Assembly (NCBI GenBank): GCA_007122505.1
Contig: SKTQ01000202.1
Span: forward strand, 1-6,632
DNA length: 6,632 bases
Direction of reading: 5' to 3'
From: Bacteroidales bacterium
GTDB lineage: Bacteria; Bacteroidota; Bacteroidia; Bacteroidales; UBA7960
Part shown: positions 1 through 6,183 of the stretch, in pieces
Position numbering within the stretch: position 1 is the first letter of the stretch
Layout of the letters: every line of letters starts with the position of its first letter
Position numbers and translations under genes: made by a program
Notes under the pieces: generated by a model
What the model saw: the letters and a program-made list of their open reading frames with translations, nothing else
Database searches by the model: none
What the model was told of the DNA's origin: nothing

Positions 1-1
1 C

Positions 2-526
2 CATATTGGCTTTTCAATTAGTGATGAGGCAAGAAAATTCATCATGATAATTGTATTTATCAACACAGCCATTGCGCCTGTATTGTCTGTTCTGATTCTG
101 AAAAGAACAGGTTATATTAACAATTATTTGCTGGATGACAGGTCAGAGCGGATTTTCCCACTGGTGATCGCCTCTTTCATGTTTTTTATGACATATTACC
201 TTTTGCGTCAGCTTTCTCTTCCCAGTTTGTTGTATTTTTACATCATGGGTGCCACAATGCTTGTGGTTGCCACGCTCATTGTTTCCTTCTTTTGGAAAAT
301 CAGTATTCACATGGTTTCGCTGGGTGGCCTGACGGGCTTTTTGATCGTGTCGTCACTTTTGTTGCGCAACGATATCTCATCCCTGATTGCTTTGGCTATC
401 ATATTCTCCGGGTTCACCGGGGCATCACGCATTTATCTGAAAGCCCATTCGCCTGCGCAGGTTTATACCGGATACCTGCTGGGGGTTTTTCTAATGATCA
501 TGTTATTCCTGTACCTCAGAAATTGA
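2..526 (+). CDS. PAP2-superfamily membrane phosphatase-like protein, 5'-truncated by window edge
   Basis: This is the C-terminal 174 residues of an integral membrane protein. The frame is open to base 2, before the first ATG at 44, so the true start lies upstream and the gene is partial. From the methionine at 44, hydrophobic segments lie at about residues 1-19, 40-56, 62-83, 91-107, 113-127 and 141-158. Three polar patches match the PAP2 (type 2 phosphatidic acid phosphatase) pattern: DDRSERIFP (31-39) for motif 1, WKISIH (84-89) at the position of the PSGH motif, and SRIYLKAHSPAQ (128-139) for SRx5Hx3D. In the third motif S, R and H are present but the final Asp is Gln. The likely role is dephosphorylation of a lipid phosphate or pyrophosphate, for example in lipid or undecaprenyl metabolism; the substrate cannot be read from the sequence. 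It ends in TGA and converges on the barrel gene at 681-1409. Family assignment is fairly sure; activity is uncertain. Confidence 0.75.
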   Translation, partial: HIGFSISDEARKFIMIIVFINTAIAPVLSVLILKRTGYINNYLLDDRSERIFPLVIASFMFFMTYYLLRQLSLPSLLYFYIMGATMLVVATLIVSFFWKISIHMVSLGGLTGFLIVSSLLLRNDISSLIALAIIFSGFTGASRIYLKAHSPAQVYTGYLLGVFLMIMLFLYLRN

Positions 527-680
527 CTGGAGCTGCCCAAGGGTTTGGTGGCGGCAGTTTACGACTCCAAATAATACTTCAGGCCATCTGCTTCGTTGCG
601 AAAGCCTTGAAATAGAATACTATGTCGGCGGCTTTCGACGCCTCGCATCTGACCCGAATTAAAAGCATGAATAATGCAGG
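527..680. other. Intergenic stretch with hairpin and possible coding remnant
   Basis: This spacer lies between two convergent genes. It holds an inverted repeat: CGAAAGCC (599-606) pairs with GGCTTTCG (630-637), with a small inner stem ATAG/CTAT (612-615, 620-623) closing a 4-base loop. No T-run follows the outer stem on either strand, so it is not a classical intrinsic terminator. On the - strand one frame stays open from 678 down to a TAA at 565-567. It contains the stretch ESRRHSILFQGFRNEADGLK and has one internal ATG, but it is only about 37 codons long and has no ribosome binding site. It could be a dispersed intergenic repeat, the tail of a lost gene, or chance. Confidence 0.4.
599..637. 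repeat. Inverted repeat / hairpin between convergent genes
   Basis: An 8-bp perfect stem (599-606 with 630-637) encloses 23 bases, inside which a 4-bp stem (612-615 with 620-623) can also form. The structure sits about 70 bases past the PAP2 gene stop and about 45 bases past the barrel gene stop, so it could protect or end either transcript. It lacks a T-tract. Confidence 0.45.
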
Positions 681-1409
681 CTAGAATAAAATGAAGGAAA
701 AACCTAGCGTAATGGGCCTCATGTCTTCTGCATGATTGTCATCGAAAATATTTGTGATGGGGTAATATATATAGAGGTTCACGCTGCGATATCCGACCAT
801 TGCCGATAGGCCAACCCGCAAGTTGTTGATATTTCTTAGCTTATGGGTTTTTATTTTTGTTGTGCGTTCCATTGTTGTCGTTTCTCCGGCCTCATCGTCG
901 TTCAAAAACTGAATGCCTCCGGGACCCGAAAAAGTCATCTTTCCCACATATTTTGTGTGTGCGTTTACAAGATAACCGGCTTTCATCCCTGCATATATCC
1001 TGAATGTTCTGTTTAGGTCCCTTGTTCTGTATCGCAGTTGTACCGGAACTTCCATATAATTCAGGCTTATCTTGTTTTTTTCATAGCTGTATGGGATGGG
1101 GTAAAAATCAAACCTGTTTTCATAGGTGTTGAAAAGATAGAAGTGATCGCTATAGAGGTTATGGCTTGTAAAACCAAGGCCGGCTGCTATGCTGAAGTTT
1201 GTTCTCCAAAGTGGCATGTCCTGCAATGCATTTATACTGATTCCCCTTTGAATTGTTTTCAGCTCCATCTGGTCGGGGGTGTCTTGCCAAATATCTGTGA
1301 AGAGCGTAACGATGAACCTGTCAGTTGGATGCATGCGCGGGGGTTCAAAAGCATTCATTGCCTTGCTGGTCATGGTAAGTAATAGCAGGGTTATCAGTAG
1401 GGTTTTCAT
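681..1409 (-). CDS. PorT-like outer-membrane beta-barrel protein
   Basis: This is a 242-residue exported protein. It has a signal peptide (K2, hydrophobic 3-13, probable cleavage after SKAMNA at about residue 20), then alternating amphipathic strands with aromatic girdles and a C-terminal Phe, as in outer-membrane barrels. Barrel-like stretches include 70-82, 117-129 (NYMEVPVQLRYRT), 136-149 (FRIYAGMKAGYLVN), 197-217 and 232-242 (PITLGFSFILF). The NYMEVPVQL-to-YAG pattern is characteristic of the Bacteroidota PorT/OMP_b-brl families (about 200-250 residues). Members include PorT of the type IX secretion system, but most are of unknown function, and nothing here identifies this one as PorT itself. 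The long loop at about 160-192 is polar and Thr/Lys-rich, so it is probably external. No Shine-Dalgarno sequence precedes the ATG, as is usual in the phylum. It lies 156 bp downstream of the oxidoreductase gene on the same strand, across a structured spacer, and may be transcribed separately. Confidence 0.75.
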   Translation of the reverse strand: MKTLLITLLLLTMTSKAMNAFEPPRMHPTDRFIVTLFTDIWQDTPDQMELKTIQRGISINALQDMPLWRTNFSIAAGLGFTSHNLYSDHFYLFNTYENRFDFYPIPYSYEKNKISLNYMEVPVQLRYRTRDLNRTFRIYAGMKAGYLVNAHTKYVGKMTFSGPGGIQFLNDDEAGETTTMERTTKIKTHKLRNINNLRVGLSAMVGYRSVNLYIYYPITNIFDDNHAEDMRPITLGFSFILF

Positions 1410-1455
1410 GGCTTGCTGTTTTAATGATATGTTGATATGCTGTTATTTTGTTTGC

Positions 1456-1510
1456 TTAACGGCTTAAACGCCTAAAGTGTTGTAAACGGCTGCCAATTTA
1501 GCCGTTTTTT
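1456..1510. terminator. Paired hairpins in the spacer; possible terminator or leader structure
   Basis: AAACGGCT (1484-1491) and AGCCGTTT (1500-1507) form a perfect 8-bp stem with an 8-base loop. On the + strand it runs into six T residues (1505-1510). On the - strand, the direction of the flanking genes, only the three T residues of the stem follow. A second imperfect hairpin, around GGC-TTAAAC-GCC (1461-1472), lies on its promoter-distal side for - strand transcription. AACGGCT also occurs at 1458-1464, so the AGCCGTT arm could pair with either copy. It may end oxidoreductase transcription or act in the leader of the barrel gene. Confidence 0.4.
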
Positions 1511-1524
1511 GTGGTTTTTGACTG

Positions 1525-1532
1525 TAAATGTA
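1525..1532 (-). promoter_or_regulatory. Weak candidate -7 element for the barrel gene
   Basis: Read on the - strand this is TACATTTA, one base from the Bacteroidota -7 consensus TAnnTTTG. No clear TTTG -33 element lies at the expected distance upstream. If it is used, transcription would begin near 1518 and the hairpins at 1456-1510 would fall in the leader. Confidence 0.2.
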
Positions 1533-1565
1533 AATAAATCTTTTCGTCATCAGACTTAAAATGCG

Positions 1566-2513
1566 TTATGAAAAATCCATGTATTTTTCAAAGGATGCCC
1601 AGTATGGAACAGACACCTTAAGTCTTTTTGCCGTATACAGTACATCATAGTATTGCTTCTTTTTTTCGGATGTTCCGTGTTTCATGCGGGCATCCATGGA
1701 TGCTACGGTTTCATCATCGAAATGTCTTTTTGTCAGGGGAGCCAGTATAAAGGAAGGAAGAAAAAACTTGTTAAAGGGAAACAAAGGGACAGTCTTGATC
1801 CCTTTTTTTCGGATAATTTTTTGTCCTTCCTTTAGGGCCATCAGGTATTGTTTGACAAGGGTTGGGTTTGCAACAAACAGCCTTGCATTTCCCGCTTTGC
1901 TGATAAGCCCGGGGGTAATGGCAGAAATGAGGTAGTGATGGGCCATCCAGTGGGTGATGTTTTTTTTAATTTCAGGTTGCAGGCCGGCTGATTCAAAGAT
2001 TTCTGCCAATTTTTTTATCCGGTCGGTTACCATCCCATTAACTTCCCCAATATGTGTGTGCCCTCTTTTGAAAAAATAGCAATTGATACCGTTTTCAATA
2101 TGCCCGCCGGCGATTAAACCGGGGAAGCCTATGCAAAATCTGCCTTTCGGAAAGTGTTTTTCTGCATTTTTGAGTTCATCCCAGATGTTCCCTAAAAACA
2201 AAACATCTGCATCAGCTGAATATTTTGAAATATACGGAATGACATCCTGCAACTGGTTGCTTTTTACGGCAACAATGATCAGGTTAAACGCATTTTTAGG
2301 GTCAAGTTTATCAATAACTTTAGGTCTGAAAACAGTTTTTCCATTCATATGTTTTCCCGACCGGTTATCGCTGTATGTGACTGCAACACCGGAGTGTCCG
2401 TATCTTACCATTCGCAGTTTCCGGACAAACAAGGTAACATCATAACCGGCCTCCTGTAGTTGCCAGGCATACGCAGTACCAATTACTCCTGCTCCGAATA
2501 TCAGTATCTTCAT
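1566..2513 (-). CDS. PanE/ApbA-fold NAD(P)-dependent oxidoreductase, atypical active site
   Basis: This is a 315-residue cytoplasmic protein of the ketopantoate reductase fold. The N-terminal Rossmann domain (about 1-180) opens with MKILIFGAGVIG, whose GAGVIG (7-12) binds the dinucleotide. R31/K32 after the second strand suggest NADP(H), and VKSNQ (83-87) matches the conserved VKxxQ region of the family. N109 sits where PanE has its NG motif, but the context is GNIWDE. In the helical C-terminal domain, the place where PanE has WxKLxxN with the catalytic Lys reads HWMAHHYLISA (188-198), so by eye that Lys is absent. The usual SSMxQD...TEID block reads ASMDARMKHGTSEKKKQYY (271-289). The family also contains enzymes that do not use ketopantoate, and this protein looks like one of those, so I give no panE symbol. 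It is divergent from recG. The start is the first ATG in frame and gives a standard Rossmann N-terminus. Fold sure, substrate unknown. Confidence 0.8.
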   Translation of the reverse strand: MKILIFGAGVIGTAYAWQLQEAGYDVTLFVRKLRMVRYGHSGVAVTYSDNRSGKHMNGKTVFRPKVIDKLDPKNAFNLIIVAVKSNQLQDVIPYISKYSADADVLFLGNIWDELKNAEKHFPKGRFCIGFPGLIAGGHIENGINCYFFKRGHTHIGEVNGMVTDRIKKLAEIFESAGLQPEIKKNITHWMAHHYLISAITPGLISKAGNARLFVANPTLVKQYLMALKEGQKIIRKKGIKTVPLFPFNKFFLPSFILAPLTKRHFDDETVASMDARMKHGTSEKKKQYYDVLYTAKRLKVSVPYWASFEKYMDFS

Positions 2514-2601
2514 TTGTTTGGTATTAGATTGATTGTTAAACGGTCAACCTTGTTTTCACATTGTGTTAATTGACTTATTCAGTATTGTGTTTCATTTGGC
2601 C

Positions 2602-2629
2602 GGGGATCTGTATCGTTTCAGACAGCCCT
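2602..2629. repeat. Imperfect hairpin in the divergent spacer
   Basis: GGGG (2602-2605) and CTGT (2608-2611) can pair with CCCT (2626-2629) and ACAG (2622-2625). There is a 2-base bulge, one G-U pair and a 10-base loop. This GC-rich island sits in an otherwise AT-rich divergent spacer and has no T-run on either side. It could be a leader structure of the oxidoreductase transcript or a binding site. Confidence 0.3.
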
Positions 2630-2687
2630 GCCGGGAAACAACAGAATTATTGTGATTGATCCGCATCTCTTTTGTTGAACTTATCAT

Positions 2688-2695
2688 CAAAATTA
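2688..2695 (-). promoter_or_regulatory. Candidate -7 promoter element for the oxidoreductase gene
   Basis: Read on the - strand this is TAATTTTG, a full match to TAnnTTTG. The nearest TTTG upstream on that strand (2708-2711) is only 12 bases away, shorter than the usual spacing of about 17-23. A start here would give a leader of about 170 bases containing the hairpin at 2602-2629. The rest of the 267-bp spacer (2514-2780) shows no gene. For recG only weak matches such as TAATTTTT at 2739-2746 are visible. Confidence 0.3.
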
Positions 2696-2780
2696 ATAAC
2701 ACTCAGTCAAATATTGCATTATTTTTATATATTGGCTGTAATTTTTATGGATTTAATGATTCGGTGAATTAAACAAATCA

Positions 2781-4889
2781 ATGAAACGCTTGCATTACCT
2801 GGATACACCAGTGGAGTATTTAAAGGGGGTTGGTCCCAAGAGGGCTGACTTGTTAAGGGAGGAACTTGAAATTTTTACTTTTCGGGATTTGTTGCATTTT
2901 TATCCTTTCCGTTATATTGACCGCAGCCGGTTTTTCCCGGTAAGTGAGGTGCGGGCAGATATGCCGTATGTACAGATCAGGGGCCGAATAACCGATATTC
3001 AGTTACATGGTAAAAACCGTACTACGCGGATGACAGCCTGGCTTGCCGATGCCACGGGAAGCATTGAGTTGGTGTGGTTTCGGGGGTTTAAGTGGTTGAA
3101 GGATCAGTTTAAGCCGGGAGTAGAATATATTGTTTTCGGTAAGCCTTCCTTGTTTGGGAGCAAATTTAACATTGCCCACCCTGAGGTAGAGCCGGTGACA
3201 CCCGGTGCTATTAACCAGGATTCTGCCATGCAGCCTGTATACAACTCTACTGAGAAACTCAAATCAATGGGATTGGACAGCAGGGGAATTGGCAAGTTGG
3301 TTAAAACCCTTTTGCCCCGGGTAAGGGAGCATATCCGTGAAACTTTACCGGCGCATATTCTGGCTTCTTTAAACTTGCTTCCCAGGGATGAAAGCTTGCT
3401 GAATGTCCATTTTCCTGTAAATGACATCTTGTTAAAGAGGGCACGTGCGCGCTTGAAGTTTGAAGAGCTGTTTTATATACAGGTCAATCTTTTGCAGAGC
3501 AGATTATTAAGAAACAGCAAGTTGCAGGGTCTTGTTTTCACACAAATAGCGGATTACTTCAATGATTTTTTTCACAAGCACCTGTCTTTTTCGCTCACTG
3601 GTGCCCAGAAACGCGTTTTGAAGCAGATACGCGGTGACACGCTTTCCGGGCGGCAGATGAACCGTTTGCTTCAGGGAGACGTTGGCAGTGGAAAAACCAT
3701 CGTGGCGGTGATGAGCATGCTGATGGCCATCGACAATGGGTTTCAGGCGTCTCTTATGGCCCCGACTGAGATTCTTGCTTTTCAGCATTATGAATCTATA
3801 ACCACAATGTTAAAACCATTGGGTTTGCACGTTGGTTTACTGACAGGGTCTACCAAATCAGCGGATCGCAGGGAAATTCTGGCAGATCTGAAAGAAGGCA
3901 GACTGAATATATTAATCGGGACACATGCCCTGATTGAGGATGTTGTTCGCTTTAAGCGTTTAGGCCTTGTTGTGATTGATGAGCAACACAGGTTTGGGGT
4001 TGCTCAGAGAGCCAGGTTGTGGACAAAAAGCAAGGTGCCGCCGCATGTATTGGTTATGACCGCCACCCCTATACCGCGCACATTGGCCATGACGCTTTAC
4101 GGAGACCTGGATGTGTCTGTAATAGACGAACTTCCGCCGGGTCGTAAGCCGATTAAAACCGTCCATCAGTATGACAGGAACCGTCTGAAGGTTTTCGGTT
4201 TTATGCGTGAACAAATCAAAAGTGGCCGCCAGGTGTATGTTGTATATCCTTTGATACAGGAGTCGGAAAAGCTTGACTTAAAGGATCTGACTGATGGTTA
4301 TGAGAGTATCGTGAGGGATTTCCCTCCCCCGCAGTATTCTGTAAGCATTGTTCACGGCCGGATGAAGCCTGCGGACAAGGACTATGAGATGCAGCGGTTT
4401 GCCCAGGGACATACACACATCATGGTAGCTACCACCGTTATAGAGGTTGGGATAGATGTTCCCAATGCTACAGTGATGGTGATAGAGAGTGCTGAGCGTT
4501 TTGGTTTGTCGCAGTTGCATCAGTTGCGTGGCCGTGTTGGGAGGGGTGCTGATCAGTCATATTGCATATTGATGTCGAAAGACGAGCTCAGCATTGATGC
4601 CCGAAAGCGTTTAGAGGTAATGGTAACGACCAATGATGGTTTTCGGATTGCGGAAACGGATTTGCAGCTGAGGGGACCGGGTGATATCCAGGGTACGCAA
4701 CAGAGCGGCATTTTGGATTTAAGAATTGCCGATCTGACCCAGGATGAGGGAATTTTGCAATTTGCCAGAAAACAGGCAAAGAGGATGCTTGAGGATGACC
4801 CTTTGCTTGACAAATCCGAGAACCGTGTTGTGAGGGAACAATTGAACAAGCTATATCCTGATAGTATACAGTGGGGTCGCATTAGTTAA
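2781..4889 (+). CDS. recG: ATP-dependent DNA helicase RecG
   Basis: RecG is a monomeric superfamily 2 helicase that remodels stalled replication forks and branch-migrates Holliday junctions. The protein has 702 residues, the usual length. The N-terminal region includes LKGVGPKRADLL (14-25), followed by the wedge/OB-fold domain that holds branched DNA (about 60-140). Helicase motifs are in order: I GDVGSGKT (299-306), Ia MAPTEILAFQH (326-336), II DEQH (400-403), III TATPIPRT (427-434), IV YVVYPLI (486-492), V VATTVIEVGIDVPNAT (549-564) and VI QLHQLRGRVGRG (578-589). The RecG-specific TRG stretch with ETDLQLRGPGDIQGTQQSG (625-643) is intact. The start is supported by the family-typical opening (YLDTPVEYLKGVGP), although no Shine-Dalgarno sequence precedes it. 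The gene stands alone on its strand: divergent from the oxidoreductase gene and convergent with tonB across a strong terminator. Nothing is missing, so it should be functional. Confidence 0.98.
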   Translation: MKRLHYLDTPVEYLKGVGPKRADLLREELEIFTFRDLLHFYPFRYIDRSRFFPVSEVRADMPYVQIRGRITDIQLHGKNRTTRMTAWLADATGSIELVWFRGFKWLKDQFKPGVEYIVFGKPSLFGSKFNIAHPEVEPVTPGAINQDSAMQPVYNSTEKLKSMGLDSRGIGKLVKTLLPRVREHIRETLPAHILASLNLLPRDESLLNVHFPVNDILLKRARARLKFEELFYIQVNLLQSRLLRNSKLQGLVFTQIADYFNDFFHKHLSFSLTGAQKRVLKQIRGDTLSGRQMNRLLQGDVGSGKTIVAVMSMLMAIDNGFQASLMAPTEILAFQHYESITTMLKPLGLHVGLLTGSTKSADRREILADLKEGRLNILIGTHALIEDVVRFKRLGLVVIDEQHRFGVAQRARLWTKSKVPPHVLVMTATPIPRTLAMTLYGDLDVSVIDELPPGRKPIKTVHQYDRNRLKVFGFMREQIKSGRQVYVVYPLIQESEKLDLKDLTDGYESIVRDFPPPQYSVSIVHGRMKPADKDYEMQRFAQGHTHIMVATTVIEVGIDVPNATVMVIESAERFGLSQLHQLRGRVGRGADQSYCILMSKDELSIDARKRLEVMVTTNDGFRIAETDLQLRGPGDIQGTQQSGILDLRIADLTQDEGILQFARKQAKRMLEDDPLLDKSENRVVREQLNKLYPDSIQWGRIS

Positions 4890-4917
4890 GCAAACGGGAG
4901 CGAAAGGATTATGCTAC

Positions 4918-4950
4918 AAAAAAAAGCGCAACGTTTGTTGCGCTTTTTTA
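4918..4950. terminator. Bidirectional intrinsic terminator between recG and tonB
   Basis: AAAAAAGCGCAAC (4920-4932) pairs perfectly with GTTGCGCTTTTTT (4937-4949) around a GTTT loop, giving a 13-bp stem whose GC core is flanked by an A-run and a T-run. It therefore ends transcripts in both directions: recG (stop 29 bases upstream) and tonB (stop 21 bases away on the other strand). Confidence 0.92.
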
Positions 4951-4970
4951 CTATATATTTTGTTTGTTTG

Positions 4971-5648
4971 CTAGTTTAGCCTGAACCGAATGGGCATGTT
5001 AAACTGCACCCTGACGGGCTGGCCTCTTTGGCGTCCGGGTTCCCATCGCGGCATCATACTTACCACTCTTACTGCTTCTTCGTCACATCCGCCGCCAATT
5101 CCGCGCAGTACGCGAACATCTGTTACACTGCCGTCGGTTTCAACTACGAAGGTGACAAATACGGTGCCTTGTATTCCGGCTTCACGTGCCATTTGGGGGT
5201 ATCTCAGGTTTTGTTCCAGGAACCTTTGCCTGGCTTCCTCTCCACCGGGGAACTCGGGTTGGTCTTCTACAACGGTAAAGATCACCTCATCGTCAAACTC
5301 CTCTTCTTCCTCAATGATGATCGGTGTAAATTCCTGAACTTCCGTGAACACATCGGCATCGATGTCGATGGTAAACTCTTCTTCGAGTTCCACGTCATCA
5401 TCTACGATAATCAATTCCTGTGAGGGTTCAGGTGGTGGAGGAGGAGGTGGTTGTTCCTGGCGGGTGATCGGGATATCTTCCTCTTCAATAAAATCTATCT
5501 CAAGGGTTCCCAGGTCGATTTCCGGACGTTCATAATGCCTCCATTCAAAAGCGACAAGCGCAGCCCCCAGAGCCAGGGCAATGCCTATCTGCAAAAAGAC
5601 CCGCTTTTTGCTCTCAAGGTCTGCTTTTGGTGATTTTTTTGCTTCCAT
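4971..5648 (-). CDS. tonB: TonB family energy-transducing protein
   Basis: TonB links the inner-membrane ExbB/ExbD motor to TonB-dependent outer-membrane receptors. This 225-residue protein has a short cytoplasmic N-terminus (MEAKKSPKADLESKK), one membrane anchor (about 18-35) and a periplasmic linker. The linker has seven consecutive prolines (67-73) and very acidic runs (EEED 55-58, VDDDVELEEEF 82-92, EEEEEFDDE 113-121). The C-terminal TonB domain (about 127-225) has QPEFPGGEEA (130-139), LRYPQMAREAGIQGTVFVTF (148-167) and the closing MPIRFRLN. The start at 5648 is chosen over an in-frame ATG at 5717 for three reasons. It matches the phylum's conserved N-terminus, it follows AGGAGA at an ideal distance, and the 5717 start overlaps the promoter. 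No exbB or exbD is adjacent. Bacteroidota carry several tonB paralogues, so which receptors it serves is unknown. Confidence 0.93.
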   Translation of the reverse strand: MEAKKSPKADLESKKRVFLQIGIALALGAALVAFEWRHYERPEIDLGTLEIDFIEEEDIPITRQEQPPPPPPPEPSQELIIVDDDVELEEEFTIDIDADVFTEVQEFTPIIIEEEEEFDDEVIFTVVEDQPEFPGGEEARQRFLEQNLRYPQMAREAGIQGTVFVTFVVETDGSVTDVRVLRGIGGGCDEEAVRVVSMMPRWEPGRQRGQPVRVQFNMPIRFRLN

Positions 5649-5650
5649 AT

Positions 5651-5656
5651 CTCCTG
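5651..5656 (-). promoter_or_regulatory. Ribosome binding site of tonB
   Basis: On the - strand AGGAG ends a few bases before the ATG at 5648. It is a clear Shine-Dalgarno sequence, unusual in this window, where most starts have none. It supports the shorter TonB start. Confidence 0.75.
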
Positions 5657-5681
5657 TTGGTTTTGGGATGTTTTTTATATG

Positions 5682-5691
5682 GCTGATCAGC
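5682..5691. promoter_or_regulatory. Perfect 10-bp palindrome in the tonB leader
   Basis: GCTGATCAGC is its own reverse complement. It lies between the inferred transcription start (about 5708) and the ribosome binding site of tonB. A regulator site is possible, but a 10-bp palindrome can arise by chance and nothing identifies a binding protein. Confidence 0.25.
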
Positions 5692-5714
5692 GTCGAAAAT
5701 AATGCGCTAATATA

Positions 5715-5742
5715 CAAAGTATTTTAACACAAACAAGACAAA
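5715..5742 (-). promoter_or_regulatory. Promoter of tonB (Bacteroidota type)
   Basis: On the - strand TTTG (5739-5742) is followed after 17 bases by TACTTTG (5715-5721). This is close to the phylum's -33 TTTG / -7 TAnnTTTG pattern, with one base fewer inside the -7 box. The expected transcription start is near 5708, about 60 bases before the ATG at 5648. The promoter sits between the VanZ gene stop and tonB. Confidence 0.6.
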
Positions 5743-5754
5743 TTTTGGTTTTTG

Positions 5755-6171
5755 CTACCAATCAGCCTTTTTCTTTTTGATGAGCAATTTGTTGTAGAGA
5801 AATATACCAAAAACTGTTCCAAAACTATTTGCCAGTATATCCAATATGCTTCCCTGTCGCTCTTTGAGGCAGCAATATTGAAAAAGCTCGGTAAGAATCC
5901 CGAATAATATTGCGATACTGAATGTGACACATATCATTTGCCGGGTTGGGGATTTGTCTTTTCGTTGCCAGGCAAAACCAAAGAGCAACCATAAGCTGAA
6001 AACACAAAATAGCGTAAAATGGATGACTTTGTCAATATGGGGAATGTTCAGGGCGTCCACCTCGGGTATGCTGTCGGGCGACATGCTGATAGCCAAAAAA
6101 ATAAAACCGGCCCAAAGAAGAGCCGGCAAGAAGTAGAATACCTGTTTATGTTCAGACAGCTTTTTATGCAT
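5755..6171 (-). CDS. VanZ-like family membrane protein
   Basis: This is a 138-residue inner-membrane protein with four predicted membrane segments (about 11-29, 49-68, 79-97, 108-129) and a positively charged tail (KKKK, 132-135). VanZ-family hallmarks are visible: DKVIHFTLF (47-55) in the second segment, ILTELFQ (92-98) in the third, then R105 and SILDILANSFGTVFG (108-122). The family is named for a teicoplanin-resistance protein, but most bacterial members are small housekeeping envelope proteins of unknown biochemical role, and resistance should not be inferred. The ATG lies 12 bases after the gcvH stop on the same strand, so the two are probably cotranscribed. The first in-frame stop upstream is at 6175-6177, so no longer start exists. 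No terminator separates it from tonB, whose own promoter lies just past its stop, so some read-through into tonB is likely. Confidence 0.85.
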   Translation of the reverse strand: MHKKLSEHKQVFYFLPALLWAGFIFLAISMSPDSIPEVDALNIPHIDKVIHFTLFCVFSLWLLFGFAWQRKDKSPTRQMICVTFSIAILFGILTELFQYCCLKERQGSILDILANSFGTVFGIFLYNKLLIKKKKADW

Positions 6172-6183
6172 GCATCATCCGGC

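Noticed and set aside
292..615. + strand open frame of 107 codons
   Set aside because: It overlaps the end of the PAP2-like gene in another frame, has no ribosome binding site and encodes no recognisable protein.
3104..4882. Several - strand frames opposite recG
   Set aside because: They are shadows of a long, fully conserved coding region; none has a plausible start signal or a recognisable domain.
5344..5535. + strand frame rich in Ser and Gly
   Set aside because: It is the antisense of the acidic and proline-rich linker of tonB; the low complexity comes from Glu/Asp and Pro codons.
5649..5717. N-terminal extension of TonB
   Set aside because: It overlaps the promoter, lacks a ribosome binding site and is absent from the conserved family N-terminus.
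5755..6171. VanZ-like gene as an antibiotic-resistance determinant
   Set aside because: No other van genes are present, and chromosomal VanZ-family proteins are widespread without glycopeptide resistance, which is also of little relevance in Gram-negative bacteria.
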